Shown: positions 23,885 through 32,432 of the stretch, one piece after another | How positions within the stretch are numbered: position 1 is the stretch's first letter | Layout of the letters: every line of letters starts with the position of its first letter | Assembly: GCF_011764425.1 (NCBI RefSeq) | Contig: NZ_BLPF01000001.1 | Coordinates: 186,001 to 250,000 of the forward strand | Reading direction: 5' to 3' | DNA from: Phytohabitans houttuyneae | Lineage (GTDB): Bacteria; Actinomycetota; Actinomycetes; Mycobacteriales; Micromonosporaceae | Length of the DNA stretch: 64,000 nt | The notes under the pieces: model-generated | What the model saw: only the letters and a program-made list of their open reading frames with translations | What the model was told of the DNA's origin: nothing | Database searches by the model: none | Made by a program: the position numbers and the translations under genes

Positions 23885-24553
23885 ATGTCAAGTGATCCGG
23901 CGCCGCCCGGCGCGCGTACTGATCGCGTGAACGGCGCAGCCGTGTATGTCTTCGGGGTGGTGGCGGCCAACCACCCCGGCCAGCCGGCCGACCTTGTCGG
24001 CCTCGGCGGACCCGACTCGGCCGTGTGGCGGGTGCACGCCGGCGCGACCGCGGCCGTGGTCGCCGAAGCGCCGGGCTGGCTCCGGGCCCGCCCCCGCGAC
24101 CTGCTCGCGCACCAGCTCGTGCTCGACTGCCTGTGGCAGGCCGGGCCGGTGCTGCCCGCGCGGTACGGGATCGTCGCGCCGGACGAGGAGACGCTCCGCG
24201 CCTGGCTGCGCCGGTCGACTCTGCGCCACCTGGACGCACTGGCCCAGGTGGCCGGCCGGGTGGAGATCGATGTGGGGGCCCACCCGGTGGCGGGGGCCGG
24301 TGGTGTGTACGAGGCGCTGCGCCCGCTCGCCGTGCGCGCGTCGGCCGGGCGTTTTCTGGTCGAGGACGGCCAGGCCTTCCTGGTCGAAGAGGACACAGTG
24401 GACACATTCCTCTCCCGGGTGGCGGAGCTCGACCGCGCGCAGGCGGGTCGCGGTCGCATCCGCGCCACCGGACCCCTTCCGCCGTACGCCTTCACGGAGC
24501 CGATCAACGGACTATCCGGTGTGGCCGGTCCCCTGCTCGACCGGTCCGGTTGA
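23885..24553 (+). CDS. Gas-vesicle GvpL/GvpF-type protein, orphan
   Basis: 222 residues from ATG 23885, or 208 from GTG 23927, which better fits the family start (AAVYVFGVV). Family features are VYVFGVVAANHP, the middle LPARYGIVAPDEETLRAWL and the end GRIRATGPLPPYAFTE, the conserved GPWPPYxF-type motif of GvpF/GvpL. Those proteins help nucleate gas vesicles. No gvpA or other gvp gene is nearby, so this copy is either a loner recruited to another role or a far-flung member of a cluster. It is divergent from arsR and sits just before an anti-sigma fusion gene. Confidence 0.78.
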   Translation: MSSDPAPPGARTDRVNGAAVYVFGVVAANHPGQPADLVGLGGPDSAVWRVHAGATAAVVAEAPGWLRARPRDLLAHQLVLDCLWQAGPVLPARYGIVAPDEETLRAWLRRSTLRHLDALAQVAGRVEIDVGAHPVAGAGGVYEALRPLAVRASAGRFLVEDGQAFLVEEDTVDTFLSRVAELDRAQAGRGRIRATGPLPPYAFTEPINGLSGVAGPLLDRSG

Positions 24554-24574
24554 CGGGCGGTACCGTCGGAGGCG

Positions 24575-25537
24575 GTGACCGCGATGGATGTTCATGACGA
24601 GGTGCTCGACCTGATCGGTGCGTGGGCTCTGGACGCCTGTGACCCGGATGAGGCGGCGCGGGTGGACGCGCACCTGAGCGGGTGCGCGACCTGCGCCGCG
24701 GAGGCTCGCCGCCTGCGTTCGGCGGCGTCCTGGCTGGCCGCCGACCGGGTGATCCCGGCGCCACCGGCCCTGCGCCACCGCGTGCTCGCGACCGCGCGGG
24801 CGGCTCGCCCGCCGGCGCTGCTGCGCACGCTCGTCGGGGCGTATGCGGGGCAGGCCGCCCTGCTCGACCGCCTGCTCGGCGCGGTGCGGCAGGACGACTG
24901 GGGCCGGCCCGACCCACGCCACGAGACGGTCGGCGGAGTGGTGGCACACCTGGCGGGCAACGACGCGATGCTCGCGGCCGACCTCGGCCTCCCGGTGGTG
25001 CCGCTCCCCGCCGGCGCGGGGGTGGACGTGCACGCGGCCTGGCGCGAGCAGAGCCGCGTGATCGTCGACGGCCTCGCCGCCCGCGACGGCGAGCTCGACC
25101 GGCGGGTCCGCCTCGCACACACCGGCCCGCCACCGCTGCGGCCGCTGCGCGAGGCCTTGGTGCAGCGGGCGTTCGAGACCTGGATCCACCTCGACGACAT
25201 CGGCGCCGCTGTCGGCCGGGGCGCCACCACACCCCCGCCCGAGCAGGTCCGCCGCATCGTCGACCTGGCCGCCGAGCTGCTGCCCGGCGCGATCACCGGT
25301 GGCGACGAGGGCGCCGAGGTGGGCACCGTCCGGCTCGTCCTCGAAGGCACCGGCGGTGGCGAGTGGACACTCCCTTGTGGACCCGGTGACCACACGACGA
25401 TCTACGCCGACGCCGTCGAGTTCACCCGGCTGGTGGCCAACCGCCGCGGTCCCGACTCGCTCGTCCACTCCACCACCGGCAGCCCGGCCGTCTCGACCCG
25501 CGTCCTGCACGTCGCCGCGACGCTCGGATGTGACTGA
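24575..25537 (+). CDS. Anti-sigma factor: ZAS zinc domain fused to maleylpyruvate-isomerase-like domain
   Basis: 320 residues from GTG 24575, eight bases after TACCGT (24561-24566). Residues 1-75 are a ZAS anti-sigma domain with His33-x3-Cys37-x2-Cys40. Residues 85-320 are a mycothiol-dependent maleylpyruvate isomerase (DinB/MDMPI) domain that keeps all three metal ligands of that family: His125 (VVAHLAGND), Glu201 and His205 (FETWIHLDD). There is no transmembrane helix, so this is a cytoplasmic anti-sigma factor. Its partner is the sigma factor that starts two bases after its stop. A thiol or mycothiol input is a fair inference. Confidence 0.87.
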   Translation: MTAMDVHDEVLDLIGAWALDACDPDEAARVDAHLSGCATCAAEARRLRSAASWLAADRVIPAPPALRHRVLATARAARPPALLRTLVGAYAGQAALLDRLLGAVRQDDWGRPDPRHETVGGVVAHLAGNDAMLAADLGLPVVPLPAGAGVDVHAAWREQSRVIVDGLAARDGELDRRVRLAHTGPPPLRPLREALVQRAFETWIHLDDIGAAVGRGATTPPPEQVRRIVDLAAELLPGAITGGDEGAEVGTVRLVLEGTGGGEWTLPCGPGDHTTIYADAVEFTRLVANRRGPDSLVHSTTGSPAVSTRVLHVAATLGCD

Positions 25538-25539
25538 GC

Positions 25540-26109
25540 GTGCCGCCGGACGAGAGCGACGCGCGGCTGCGGGAGCGGCTCGTCGCCGGTGACGGCGACG
25601 CGCTCGCCGAGGCGTACGACCGGTGGTCCGGTCTGATCCACACGCTCGCCCTGCGGATCACCGACGACGCGGCGGCGGCCGAGGACATCACGCAGGACGT
25701 GTTCGTGGGGCTGTGGCAGCGGCCGGAGGCGTTCGACCCGGAGCGCGGGGCGCTGCGCACCTGGCTGTGCATGCTGGCGCGCAGCCGCGCCCTCGACTGG
25801 ACCCGGCGGCGGGAGGCGCGCGCCCGGTACCACGCGGCGGCCGGCGCCTCGGCGGCGGCCTCGCCGGCCTACGGCGACATCGACGACGCGGTCATCTGGC
25901 ACACCGAGACGAAGGTCGTGCGGGAGGCCGTGCAGGCGCTGCCCGACCTGCAACGGCAGGCGGTCCATTTGGCGTACTACCGGGGTCACACGTACCGCCA
26001 GGTGGCGCTGGAGCTGAACATCCCGGAGGGCACCGCCAAGTCGCGGCTGCGGCTCGCGCTGGCCAACATCGCCGACCGCCTCGCCGCGGAGGGCATCCTC
26101 GAGCGCTGA
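25540..26109 (+). CDS. ECF sigma factor (SigK/SigJ-like)
   Basis: 189 residues from a GTG. Region 2 is LALRITDDAAAAEDITQDVF with LRTWLCMLARSRALDWTRR; region 4 is HTYRQVALELNIPEGTAKSR. It is placed directly after its presumed anti-sigma gene, with two bases between, so the anti-sigma protein is made first. No extra C-terminal SnoaL-type domain. It would be released when the ZAS-MDMPI partner loses zinc or binds a thiol ligand; that is inferred from the partner. Confidence 0.88.
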   Translation: MPPDESDARLRERLVAGDGDALAEAYDRWSGLIHTLALRITDDAAAAEDITQDVFVGLWQRPEAFDPERGALRTWLCMLARSRALDWTRRREARARYHAAAGASAAASPAYGDIDDAVIWHTETKVVREAVQALPDLQRQAVHLAYYRGHTYRQVALELNIPEGTAKSRLRLALANIADRLAAEGILER

Positions 26110-26260
26110 GAGTTGGTAGGCTGCGGGGCAGCGCGTTGGGGATCGCGCCGCGACTCGCCGGAAGGCTTGAAGCCATCCCCGTGCTTTCGATGCCGCGTGA
26201 CGGACGCCGAAGCTCTGAGCCGCCCGTGCGAGTCCGGGCCATTGGAGCGAGGTGCTTTCC

Positions 26261-27445
26261 GTGAAGACGCTGCCCGACAACCCCCATCTCGACCACCTGC
26301 GCCAGCAGGCCAAGGATCTCCTGGCCGGCCTCCGCGCCGCCGACCCGGCCGCCACCCTCGCCGACGCGCAGGCTTCGCTCGCCGGTCAGTACGGGTTTCG
26401 CACCTGGACCGACCTGAAGGCCGAGGTCGACCGCGTGCGCGGCCACGCCGCCGAGGAGGATCCCGCGCTGGCCCGCGCGATCGCCGAGCGGTTCGGCCTC
26501 GGCGAGGTCACCGGTCCGATGCGCTCGGTCGCCCGCCCCGACGACATGGGGCGCCGCTGGACGCTGGAGACCGCGCAGGGCCGGTGGAACCTGCGCGGGC
26601 TGGACACCTGGTGGCCGATCGTCGACGCCGAGACCGACACCGCGCTGCAGGAGGCGGCGGCCGCCGCGGGGGTGCTGCTGCCCCCGCCGGTACGCAGCCG
26701 CGCCGGCGCGGTCGTCGAGTCGGTCGGCGGCCACGCCTGGCGGGTGTACGGGTGGGTGCACGCCGGCCCGCCCTTGGCCGCGCCGGCCGGCGCCCGCTTC
26801 ACCCGCGCGGTCGGCGAGGTGCTCGCCACCGTGCACGGCCTGGCCCTGCCGGTCGACCGGATCAGCCCCTGGCACGCCCGGCGCTTCTCCGAGGTGACCT
26901 GGGACGGCTGGGCCGCGCGGGCCGCCTCGGAGGGCGCCGCCTGGGCACCGGCGATGGCCGCCGCGGCACCGGTACTCACCGACCTGGAGTCGCTGCGCGA
27001 CGCGGCTCCCCCGCCCACGCGGGCGCCGGTGCTGTGCCACAACTCGCTCGGTCCGGCCAACGCCCGCAAGGCCCGCGACGGCCGCCTCGTCGTCACCGGC
27101 TGGGAGCACGCGGGCGGGCAGCCGCCGGACTGGGAGGTGGCGAACGCGCTTTTCGACTGGGCGGTCGAGCCGGGCGGCCGGGTCAACGCGGCCGGCGCCC
27201 GCGCGCTCGCCGACGGGTACCGGGCGGTGGCGGGCCACCTGCCCGACCTGGGCCTGTCGAGCTTCCGTGGCACGATCACCAGCCTGGCCAACTACGTCGC
27301 CGGCGAGGTGGGCACGGCGCTGGAGCTGCCCGCCGGCGAGCAGCGGCGGTACGCCGACCGCAGCGTCACGCACGTGCTCACCCACCTGGCCACGCGCACC
27401 ACCCTGGAACACCTGCTGGAGGCCGTGACGGCAGCGCGGCGGTAG
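26261..27445 (+). CDS. Phosphotransferase-like protein with N-terminal helical module
   Basis: 394 residues from GTG 26261, eight bases after GAGG; a GTG at 26252 is possible. The first 60 residues (NPHLDHLRQQAKDLLAGL, SLAGQYGFRTWTDLKAEVDR) are a module common before ankyrin or unrelated domains in actinobacteria. The rest resembles the aminoglycoside phosphotransferase fold: VYGWVHAGPPL, then LCHNSLGPANARK in the place of HGDLxxxN and VTGWEHAGGQPPDWEVANAL in the place of the metal-binding DWE loop. The catalytic Asp of the first loop is missing (HNS), so kinase activity is doubtful. Confidence 0.72.
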   Translation: MKTLPDNPHLDHLRQQAKDLLAGLRAADPAATLADAQASLAGQYGFRTWTDLKAEVDRVRGHAAEEDPALARAIAERFGLGEVTGPMRSVARPDDMGRRWTLETAQGRWNLRGLDTWWPIVDAETDTALQEAAAAAGVLLPPPVRSRAGAVVESVGGHAWRVYGWVHAGPPLAAPAGARFTRAVGEVLATVHGLALPVDRISPWHARRFSEVTWDGWAARAASEGAAWAPAMAAAAPVLTDLESLRDAAPPPTRAPVLCHNSLGPANARKARDGRLVVTGWEHAGGQPPDWEVANALFDWAVEPGGRVNAAGARALADGYRAVAGHLPDLGLSSFRGTITSLANYVAGEVGTALELPAGEQRRYADRSVTHVLTHLATRTTLEHLLEAVTAARR

Positions 27446-27448
27446 GCG

Positions 27449-27473
27449 GTCCGGCAGCGCACGGCGGCCGGAC
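27449..27473 (+). terminator. Possible terminator hairpin
   Basis: GTCCGGC and GCCGGAC pair around an 11-base loop just after the stop at 27445. Stem of seven, no T run. Confidence 0.45.
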
Positions 27474-27535
27474 GGCAGCGATCCGGCAGCGGCGGCGCGC
27501 ATCGTCCTCCCGTACCGACGACCAGGGAGGGAACG

Positions 27536-28570
27536 ATGCGAAACAGAGCAATGTGGACAGTGGTGGCCGCGGCGGTGGTGGCCGGCGGGCTGGCGGTGCC
27601 GGCGCCCGCCACCGCGGCCGGGGCGTCCGCGGTCACGCTGCCGGTCGCCGCGGCGGCGGACATCGTGACGGTGCGAAACAGGGTCTTCGTCAGCGGCGGC
27701 CCGGACTCGGCGGCCGTCGCGGTCACCAACGGGGACGGTCGCGTGCTCGGCACGGTGCCGCTCGGGGCGGGTACCGCTGACCTCGCGCTGTCCGGCAGCG
27801 GGCACGACCTGTACGTCGCGCTGCCGTCCGCCCGCGCCATCGCCGTGATCGACACGCGCACGCTCACGGAGATCGCCCGCTACCCGACCGGGGACGCGTG
27901 CCCCCGGTCGCTGGCCCGGACAGCGCGGTGGCTGTACTTCGGGTACAACTGCGGCAGCGGCAACTGGGACGGCAACATCGGCGTGATGGGGCTGGACGGG
28001 CAGGGCGTCCGGTACGGGCTGGCGCGCACCACGTTCTACGACACGCCACGGCTGGAGGCGCCGGCCACGACCCGCGGCCCGCTGCTGGCCTGGGACTCGT
28101 CGCTGAGCCCGGCGACCATCAGCGTGTACGGCGTGGGGCGCGACGGCACGCCCACCTGGCTGCGGGACAGCGCGTGGGACGCGGTCGGCAGCAACCTCGC
28201 CGACGTGGCGGTCACCGGTGACGGGACCTCGGCGCTCACGGCCGCCGGCGCGCCGTACGAGGTGCGCGAGTTCACCGTCGCCGACCTGGCCGAGCCGAGC
28301 GTGCGGTACGGCACCGGCCCGTACCCGATCGCGGTGGAGCTGGACCCCGGCGAGGCGCGGGTGGCGGCGGCGGTGGCGTGGTTCGACCCGGACGTCCAGG
28401 TCTTCGGCCGCGACGGCGCGGTGCGGCACGTGGCGACGGTGCCCGGAAACCTGTTCGACCGCGCGCTCGCCTGGTCGCCGGACGGCACCCGGCTGTACGC
28501 GGTGACCGGCGACCCGTTCGCCCAGCCGCCGCTGCCGGCCACGCTCCACGTGCTGCCGGTACCGGCCTAG
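27536..28570 (+). CDS. Secreted YncE/WD-like beta-propeller protein
   Basis: 344 residues with GGGAGGG six bases before the ATG. A Sec signal peptide (MRNRAMWTVVAAAVVAGGLA, cleavage after PATAAG near residue 28) leads a chain of propeller blades: GRVLGTVPLGAGTADLALSG, AIAVIDTRTLTEIARYPTGD, YGTGPYPIAVELDPGEARVA, RALAWSPDGTRLYAVTGD. A middle block YNCGSGNWDGNIGVM with Cys pair is typical of a group of secreted actinobacterial proteins of unknown function. No partner gene is obvious. Confidence 0.82.
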   Translation: MRNRAMWTVVAAAVVAGGLAVPAPATAAGASAVTLPVAAAADIVTVRNRVFVSGGPDSAAVAVTNGDGRVLGTVPLGAGTADLALSGSGHDLYVALPSARAIAVIDTRTLTEIARYPTGDACPRSLARTARWLYFGYNCGSGNWDGNIGVMGLDGQGVRYGLARTTFYDTPRLEAPATTRGPLLAWDSSLSPATISVYGVGRDGTPTWLRDSAWDAVGSNLADVAVTGDGTSALTAAGAPYEVREFTVADLAEPSVRYGTGPYPIAVELDPGEARVAAAVAWFDPDVQVFGRDGAVRHVATVPGNLFDRALAWSPDGTRLYAVTGDPFAQPPLPATLHVLPVPA

Positions 28571-28616
28571 AAAAGTGGTGGGGGTGGGCGGGCGTGCCCG
28601 CGTAGCATCGGCTCGC

Positions 28617-29402
28617 GTGTCGATCGTCGAGCGGCTGCGCGCCGCGGGGTGCGTCTTCGCCGAAGACGAGGCCCGCCTGCTCACCGCCGCCGCGGACACG
28701 CCCGCCGCCCTCTCCGCGCTGGTCGAGCGCCGGGTGGCCGGCGAGCCGCTGGAGCACCTGCTGGGCTGGGCGGAGTTCTGCGGCTTGCGGGTCGCGGTCG
28801 ATCCCGGCGTCTTCGTGCCGCGGCGGCGCACCGCGCTGCTGGTCCACGAGGCGGTGGCCCTGCTGGCCACCCGCCCGTCCCGGGCGACGGTCGTCGACAT
28901 GTGCTGCGGTTCCGGCGCGGTGGGCGCCGCGGTGGCCGCGGCCGCGGGCCCGGTCGCCCTCCACGCCACCGACGTGGACCCCGCGGCGGTACGGTGCGCG
29001 CGGCGCAACCTCGCCCCGGCCGGCGGCCACGCCTACCTGGGCGACCTCGACGCGCCGCTGCCGCCGGCCCTGCGCGGCCGGGTCGACGTGCTGGTGGCGA
29101 ACGTCCCGTACGTCCCCACGGCGGAGCTGTCACGCATGCCGCCCGAGGCGCGCTACCACGAGCCGAGGGTCGCGCTGGACGGCGGCTCGGACGGCCTGGA
29201 CGTGCTGCGCCGGGTGGCCGCCACCGCCCCGGTCTGGCTGGCGCCCGGCGGCCACCTGCTGATCGAGACGAGCGACCGCCAGGCGGCCGGCGCGGCGTCC
29301 GCATTCACCGCGGCCGGCCTCACCCCACGCGTGATCACCGACAACGCCCTAGGCGCCACGGCCGTGGTAGGCACGTTCGACGTCCGCGCGGTTCAGCGTT
29401 AG
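28617..29402 (+). CDS. HemK/PrmC-like protein N5-glutamine methyltransferase
   Basis: 261 residues from GTG 28617, eight bases after TAGCAT (28603-28608). The N-terminal helical domain ends in LLGWAEFCGLRVAVDPGVFV then PRR, as in HemK; the SAM-binding motif is VVDMCCGSGAVGAAVA and the second acidic loop ATDVDPAAV. The catalytic NPPY tetrapeptide is NVPY (VLVANVPYVPT), a change found in a subgroup annotated as putative glutamine methyltransferases. It may modify a target other than release factor. Confidence 0.85.
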   Translation: MSIVERLRAAGCVFAEDEARLLTAAADTPAALSALVERRVAGEPLEHLLGWAEFCGLRVAVDPGVFVPRRRTALLVHEAVALLATRPSRATVVDMCCGSGAVGAAVAAAAGPVALHATDVDPAAVRCARRNLAPAGGHAYLGDLDAPLPPALRGRVDVLVANVPYVPTAELSRMPPEARYHEPRVALDGGSDGLDVLRRVAATAPVWLAPGGHLLIETSDRQAAGAASAFTAAGLTPRVITDNALGATAVVGTFDVRAVQR

Positions 29403-29406
29403 CGCG

Positions 29407-29468
29407 GTTGATCAGGGAGTTGGTCGGGCGGGTTGGCGGCGCGGCGCTCCACCGGCTCCCTGATCAAC
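29407..29468. terminator. Long inverted repeat between convergent genes
   Basis: TTGATCAGGGAG (29408-29419) and CTCCCTGATCAA (29456-29467) form a perfect 12-base stem, 13 with flanking G and C, around 36 bases that can fold further. The right arm holds the stop codon of the acetyltransferase gene. A shared terminator is likely. Confidence 0.6.
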
Positions 29469-29997
29469 GCGCGGTGAGGCGCCGCTCCCAGCGGACCTCG
29501 CCGTCCTGCCACTCGTCGGTCGGCGAGAGACCGGCCGCCGCCGCGACCGCCGCGGACGCCTTGTGGTCGGGGTGGATGTGCGCGACGAGGGCCTGGACCG
29601 GCTGCTGGCCGAGCCACCCGGCGAGCCCCTGCGCCGCCTCGGTGGCGATCCCCCGGCCCTGCCAGGCCGTGCCGACGACCCAGGCGATCTCCGCGGTCAG
29701 GCCGCCGCCCGACGGGCTCACCGTGGCCTGCACGGTACCCGCCAGGCGGTCCTCGTCCCGGAGCCGGATCACCCAGTTCAGCCACGAGACGGCCGGGTCG
29801 GGCGAGCCCCCGGTCATCCGCTCGTAACGCGAGCGCAGCTCCTCCGGCGTGTCCGGGGCACCGCCGGTGAAGGCGTGCAGCGCCGGGTCTGACAGCACCC
29901 GCGCCATCTCCGTGGCGTGCTCGACGCGCAGCGGGAGCAGGTCCAGCCGCGCGGTGACGATGGTCCGGGCCGCGATCGTGGTCACGGCCCGGATCAT
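29464..29997 (-). CDS. GNAT-family N-acetyltransferase
   Basis: 177 residues. RLDLLPLRVEHATEMARVLS opens a RimJ/RimL-type acetyltransferase; the acetyl-CoA loop is WVVGTAWQGRGIATEAAQGL (Q-x2-G-x-A), and HPDHKASAAVAAAAGLSPT is the usual end. The start is uncertain; ATG 29997 lacks a clear ribosome site. It follows the rhamnogalacturonan lyase gene by 11 bases in the same direction, but probably shares no function with it. Substrate unknown. Confidence 0.88.
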   Translation of the reverse strand: MIRAVTTIAARTIVTARLDLLPLRVEHATEMARVLSDPALHAFTGGAPDTPEELRSRYERMTGGSPDPAVSWLNWVIRLRDEDRLAGTVQATVSPSGGGLTAEIAWVVGTAWQGRGIATEAAQGLAGWLGQQPVQALVAHIHPDHKASAAVAAAAGLSPTDEWQDGEVRWERRLTAR

Positions 29998-30008
29998 CGC
30001 ACGCGGCG

Positions 30009-32318
30009 TCAGCGGCGCGGGGGCAGCGGCACCTTCGCCCAGTCGGTGTCGGACGCCAGGTAGAAGCTGGTGTACGACGGCTGGTTGTAGGTCGTCTGCT
30101 GTCGGGCCACCTCGGCCCGGTACTGCGGGTCGTGCATCAGCGTGTAGAGCTTGTGGCCGGTCACCTCGGTGCTCAGGTACACGCGGATCGCGGTGCTGTC
30201 GAGCGTCCGGACCAGCAGCTCCTCGCGCCAGTCGCCGAACACGTCGGCGACGAGGCCGGGGTTGCCCTTGGTGCCGTTGTTCGAGGTCGTGCCGGTGGCG
30301 GTGAGCACCCGCCCGCGCTTCCAGTCGTCGATCGTGACGTCCGCCGGCGCCTGCCCGTTCACGATCTGCGTGGTCAGGTCGCCCGCCCACCGGATGCTCA
30401 TGTTCGTGCCCGGCGTGGTGGGTCCGAGCAGCGTGCCGCCGGCCGAGAAGAGTCCGATGCCGAGGTCGGCCGCGTTCGGCGGCATGGCCGGCCACGCCTC
30501 GATGCCCGGCACGGCCGGGTCGACGTCGCCGATCATCGCCCGCCCGGTGTCCCGGCCGGTGTAGTCGCCGAACAGCACCTCGCCGGTGGCCGCGTCGCGC
30601 ATGGCGTGGCCGTACGGTGCGAACGTGCCGCCCTCGTGCGCGGTGTAGATCTCCAGGCCGGGGCGGGCCGGGTCGATGTCGGTCACGTGCATCGCGTCGC
30701 CGTGGCCGAGGCGCACGTTCTGGCCGGGCACCGCGCTCTCCGGCGGCGCGACCGCGAACGAGCTGTACAGCAGCGAGCCGTCGTGGTCGATGGTGGCCGA
30801 GCCGTACACGATCTCCTGCTTGCCGTCACCGTCCACATCGGCCGCGCTGAGCGAGTGGTCGCCCTGCGTCGTGATCGTCTTGAACTCGGGGTCCGTGCCG
30901 TCCCGCCCGTGCGGCCCGTCGTTGAACGGGTTCGTCATCGGCACCCAGCCGCTGTCGACGTACCAGTGCTCGCGCAGGCGCCGCCCGTCCCAGTCGTACG
31001 CGACCATCGTGGAACGCGTGTAGTAGCCGCGGGCGAAGACGGCCGAGGGACGCTTGCCGTCCAGGTACGCGACGGCGGCGAGGAAGCGGTCGACGCGGTT
31101 GCCCGGCTCGATGCGGGCCATCGCGTAGTCGCCCCACATGAGGCCGTCGTCGTGGCGGCCGGGCTTGTAGTCGACCGTCTGCAGCTCGCGGCCGGTGGCA
31201 CCCTCGAAGACGGTCAGGTACTCCGGACCGTCCACAATGAACCCCGCGAAGTTGCGCAGCACGTTGCGGGCGCTGCGCGCCGGTGCGTACACGTCGATGA
31301 AGTAGTCGACGAGGGCGGTGGCGTCCTCCCGCGACAGCGGGTAGGTGTACGCCGGCGCGATGCCGAACGCGGCCTCCAGTGTGGACGGCCAGCGCCCGGC
31401 GACCACCTCGGGGTGCTTGTCCCAGCCCTGGAAGACGCCGATCAGCCGCTCGCGGTAGTCGGCCGCGCTGAGGCGGTAGTCGTCGCTGTGCGAGTAGCCG
31501 GCCCGGATGTCCCGCTTGGGCATCGTGATGAAGCGGGTGGACGCGACGGTGCCGTCGCTGTTGTAGCGGATGATCCGGGTGCCGGGCGCGGTCTTGAACA
31601 TCATCTCCGCGCGGCCGTCGCCGTCGAAGTCGTACACGAGGAACTGCGTGTAGTGCGCGCCGGCGCGGATGTTGACGCCGAGGTCGATGCGGTACAGCAG
31701 CGTGCCGTCCGCCTCGTACGTGTCGATGTAGACCGGGCCGGTGTAGCCGACCTGGGAGACGTCCTTGGAGTTGGACGGGTCCCACTTGACCACGTACTCG
31801 TACTGGCCGTCGCCGTCCACGTCGCCGACGCTGAGGTCGTTGGCCGAGTACGTGTAGGCCTCGCCGGCCGGGGTCACGCCGTCGGCGGGCTTGCGCAGCG
31901 GGATGTCGCGGGAGGCGCCGGACCAGGGCGTGACCGGCGCGCTGAGGGAGACCTGCTTGCCGCGCACGAGGGCGCCGACGCGGTAGCGCGAGGTGGCGGT
32001 GCCGCCGGCGTCGAGGTAGTTGGTGCTGTCGGTGACGGTGGCGACCGGCCGGCCGTCCCGGTACACCCGGAAGTCGGCGCCGGTGAGGCCGGTGGCGGAG
32101 TGGCCGGTGACCTCCTCGGCGAGCAGGCGCCAGCTGAGGAAGACGCCGTCCGGCGTGGTGGCGGCGACGAGGCCGCGGTCGAGCCGTTCGAGCTGGGGGT
32201 GGCTCCCGTGCCGGCCGTGGCCGGTGGTGGCGGTGCCGGCGGTGGCGGGCGCGGCGCCGAGGGCCATGAGGGCGATCGTGCAGGCACTCGCGAGGAGCGC
32301 ACGCGGGCGGGTATGCAT
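30009..32318 (-). CDS. Secreted rhamnogalacturonan lyase (polysaccharide lyase family 11)
   Basis: 769 residues, with GGAGG five bases before the ATG. Sec signal peptide of about 27 residues (ALLASACTIALMALGAAPAT then A). The mature protein is full length for PL11: an N-terminal fibronectin-like part (LERLDRGLVAATTPDGVFLS), then an eight-blade propeller with calcium-type DxDGDG loops (VGDVDGDGQYEYVVKWDPS, YDFDGDGRAEMMFKTAPGT, ADVDGDGKQEIVYGSA) and the end DPQYRAEVARQQTTYNQPSY. PL11 enzymes cut the rhamnose-galacturonate backbone of pectin by beta-elimination. A LacI-type operator overlaps its promoter. No carbohydrate-binding module follows. Confidence 0.94.
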   Translation of the reverse strand: MHTRPRALLASACTIALMALGAAPATAGTATTGHGRHGSHPQLERLDRGLVAATTPDGVFLSWRLLAEEVTGHSATGLTGADFRVYRDGRPVATVTDSTNYLDAGGTATSRYRVGALVRGKQVSLSAPVTPWSGASRDIPLRKPADGVTPAGEAYTYSANDLSVGDVDGDGQYEYVVKWDPSNSKDVSQVGYTGPVYIDTYEADGTLLYRIDLGVNIRAGAHYTQFLVYDFDGDGRAEMMFKTAPGTRIIRYNSDGTVASTRFITMPKRDIRAGYSHSDDYRLSAADYRERLIGVFQGWDKHPEVVAGRWPSTLEAAFGIAPAYTYPLSREDATALVDYFIDVYAPARSARNVLRNFAGFIVDGPEYLTVFEGATGRELQTVDYKPGRHDDGLMWGDYAMARIEPGNRVDRFLAAVAYLDGKRPSAVFARGYYTRSTMVAYDWDGRRLREHWYVDSGWVPMTNPFNDGPHGRDGTDPEFKTITTQGDHSLSAADVDGDGKQEIVYGSATIDHDGSLLYSSFAVAPPESAVPGQNVRLGHGDAMHVTDIDPARPGLEIYTAHEGGTFAPYGHAMRDAATGEVLFGDYTGRDTGRAMIGDVDPAVPGIEAWPAMPPNAADLGIGLFSAGGTLLGPTTPGTNMSIRWAGDLTTQIVNGQAPADVTIDDWKRGRVLTATGTTSNNGTKGNPGLVADVFGDWREELLVRTLDSTAIRVYLSTEVTGHKLYTLMHDPQYRAEVARQQTTYNQPSYTSFYLASDTDWAKVPLPPRR

Positions 32319-32381
32319 CAGCGCCTCCGTGGGTGGGCGGCCGATTGAGGACATCATTCAAAGATCGACAAGCATGGTGGA

Positions 32382-32432
32382 TGAAACGTTAAAACAGGTA
32401 GAAGGCTATGGATCCAGGAAAGCGCTTGTCAA
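32382..32432 (-). promoter_or_regulatory. Promoter and LacI-type operators of the rhamnogalacturonan lyase gene
   Basis: On the minus strand TTGACA (32432-32427) and TAGCCT (32408-32403) are 18 bases apart. AAGCGCTT (32420-32427), the typical LacI/GalR core palindrome, overlaps the -35 box. A second LacI-type site, TGAAACGTTAAA (32382-32393), lies just after the -10 box. No LacI gene is in the window, so the repressor acts from elsewhere. I see nothing else in the stretch 32433-32613. Confidence 0.62.

Noticed and set aside
25892-29008. 1038-residue open frame on the minus strand
   Set aside because: Antisense shadow of four well-supported plus-strand genes; low-complexity sequence with no domain.
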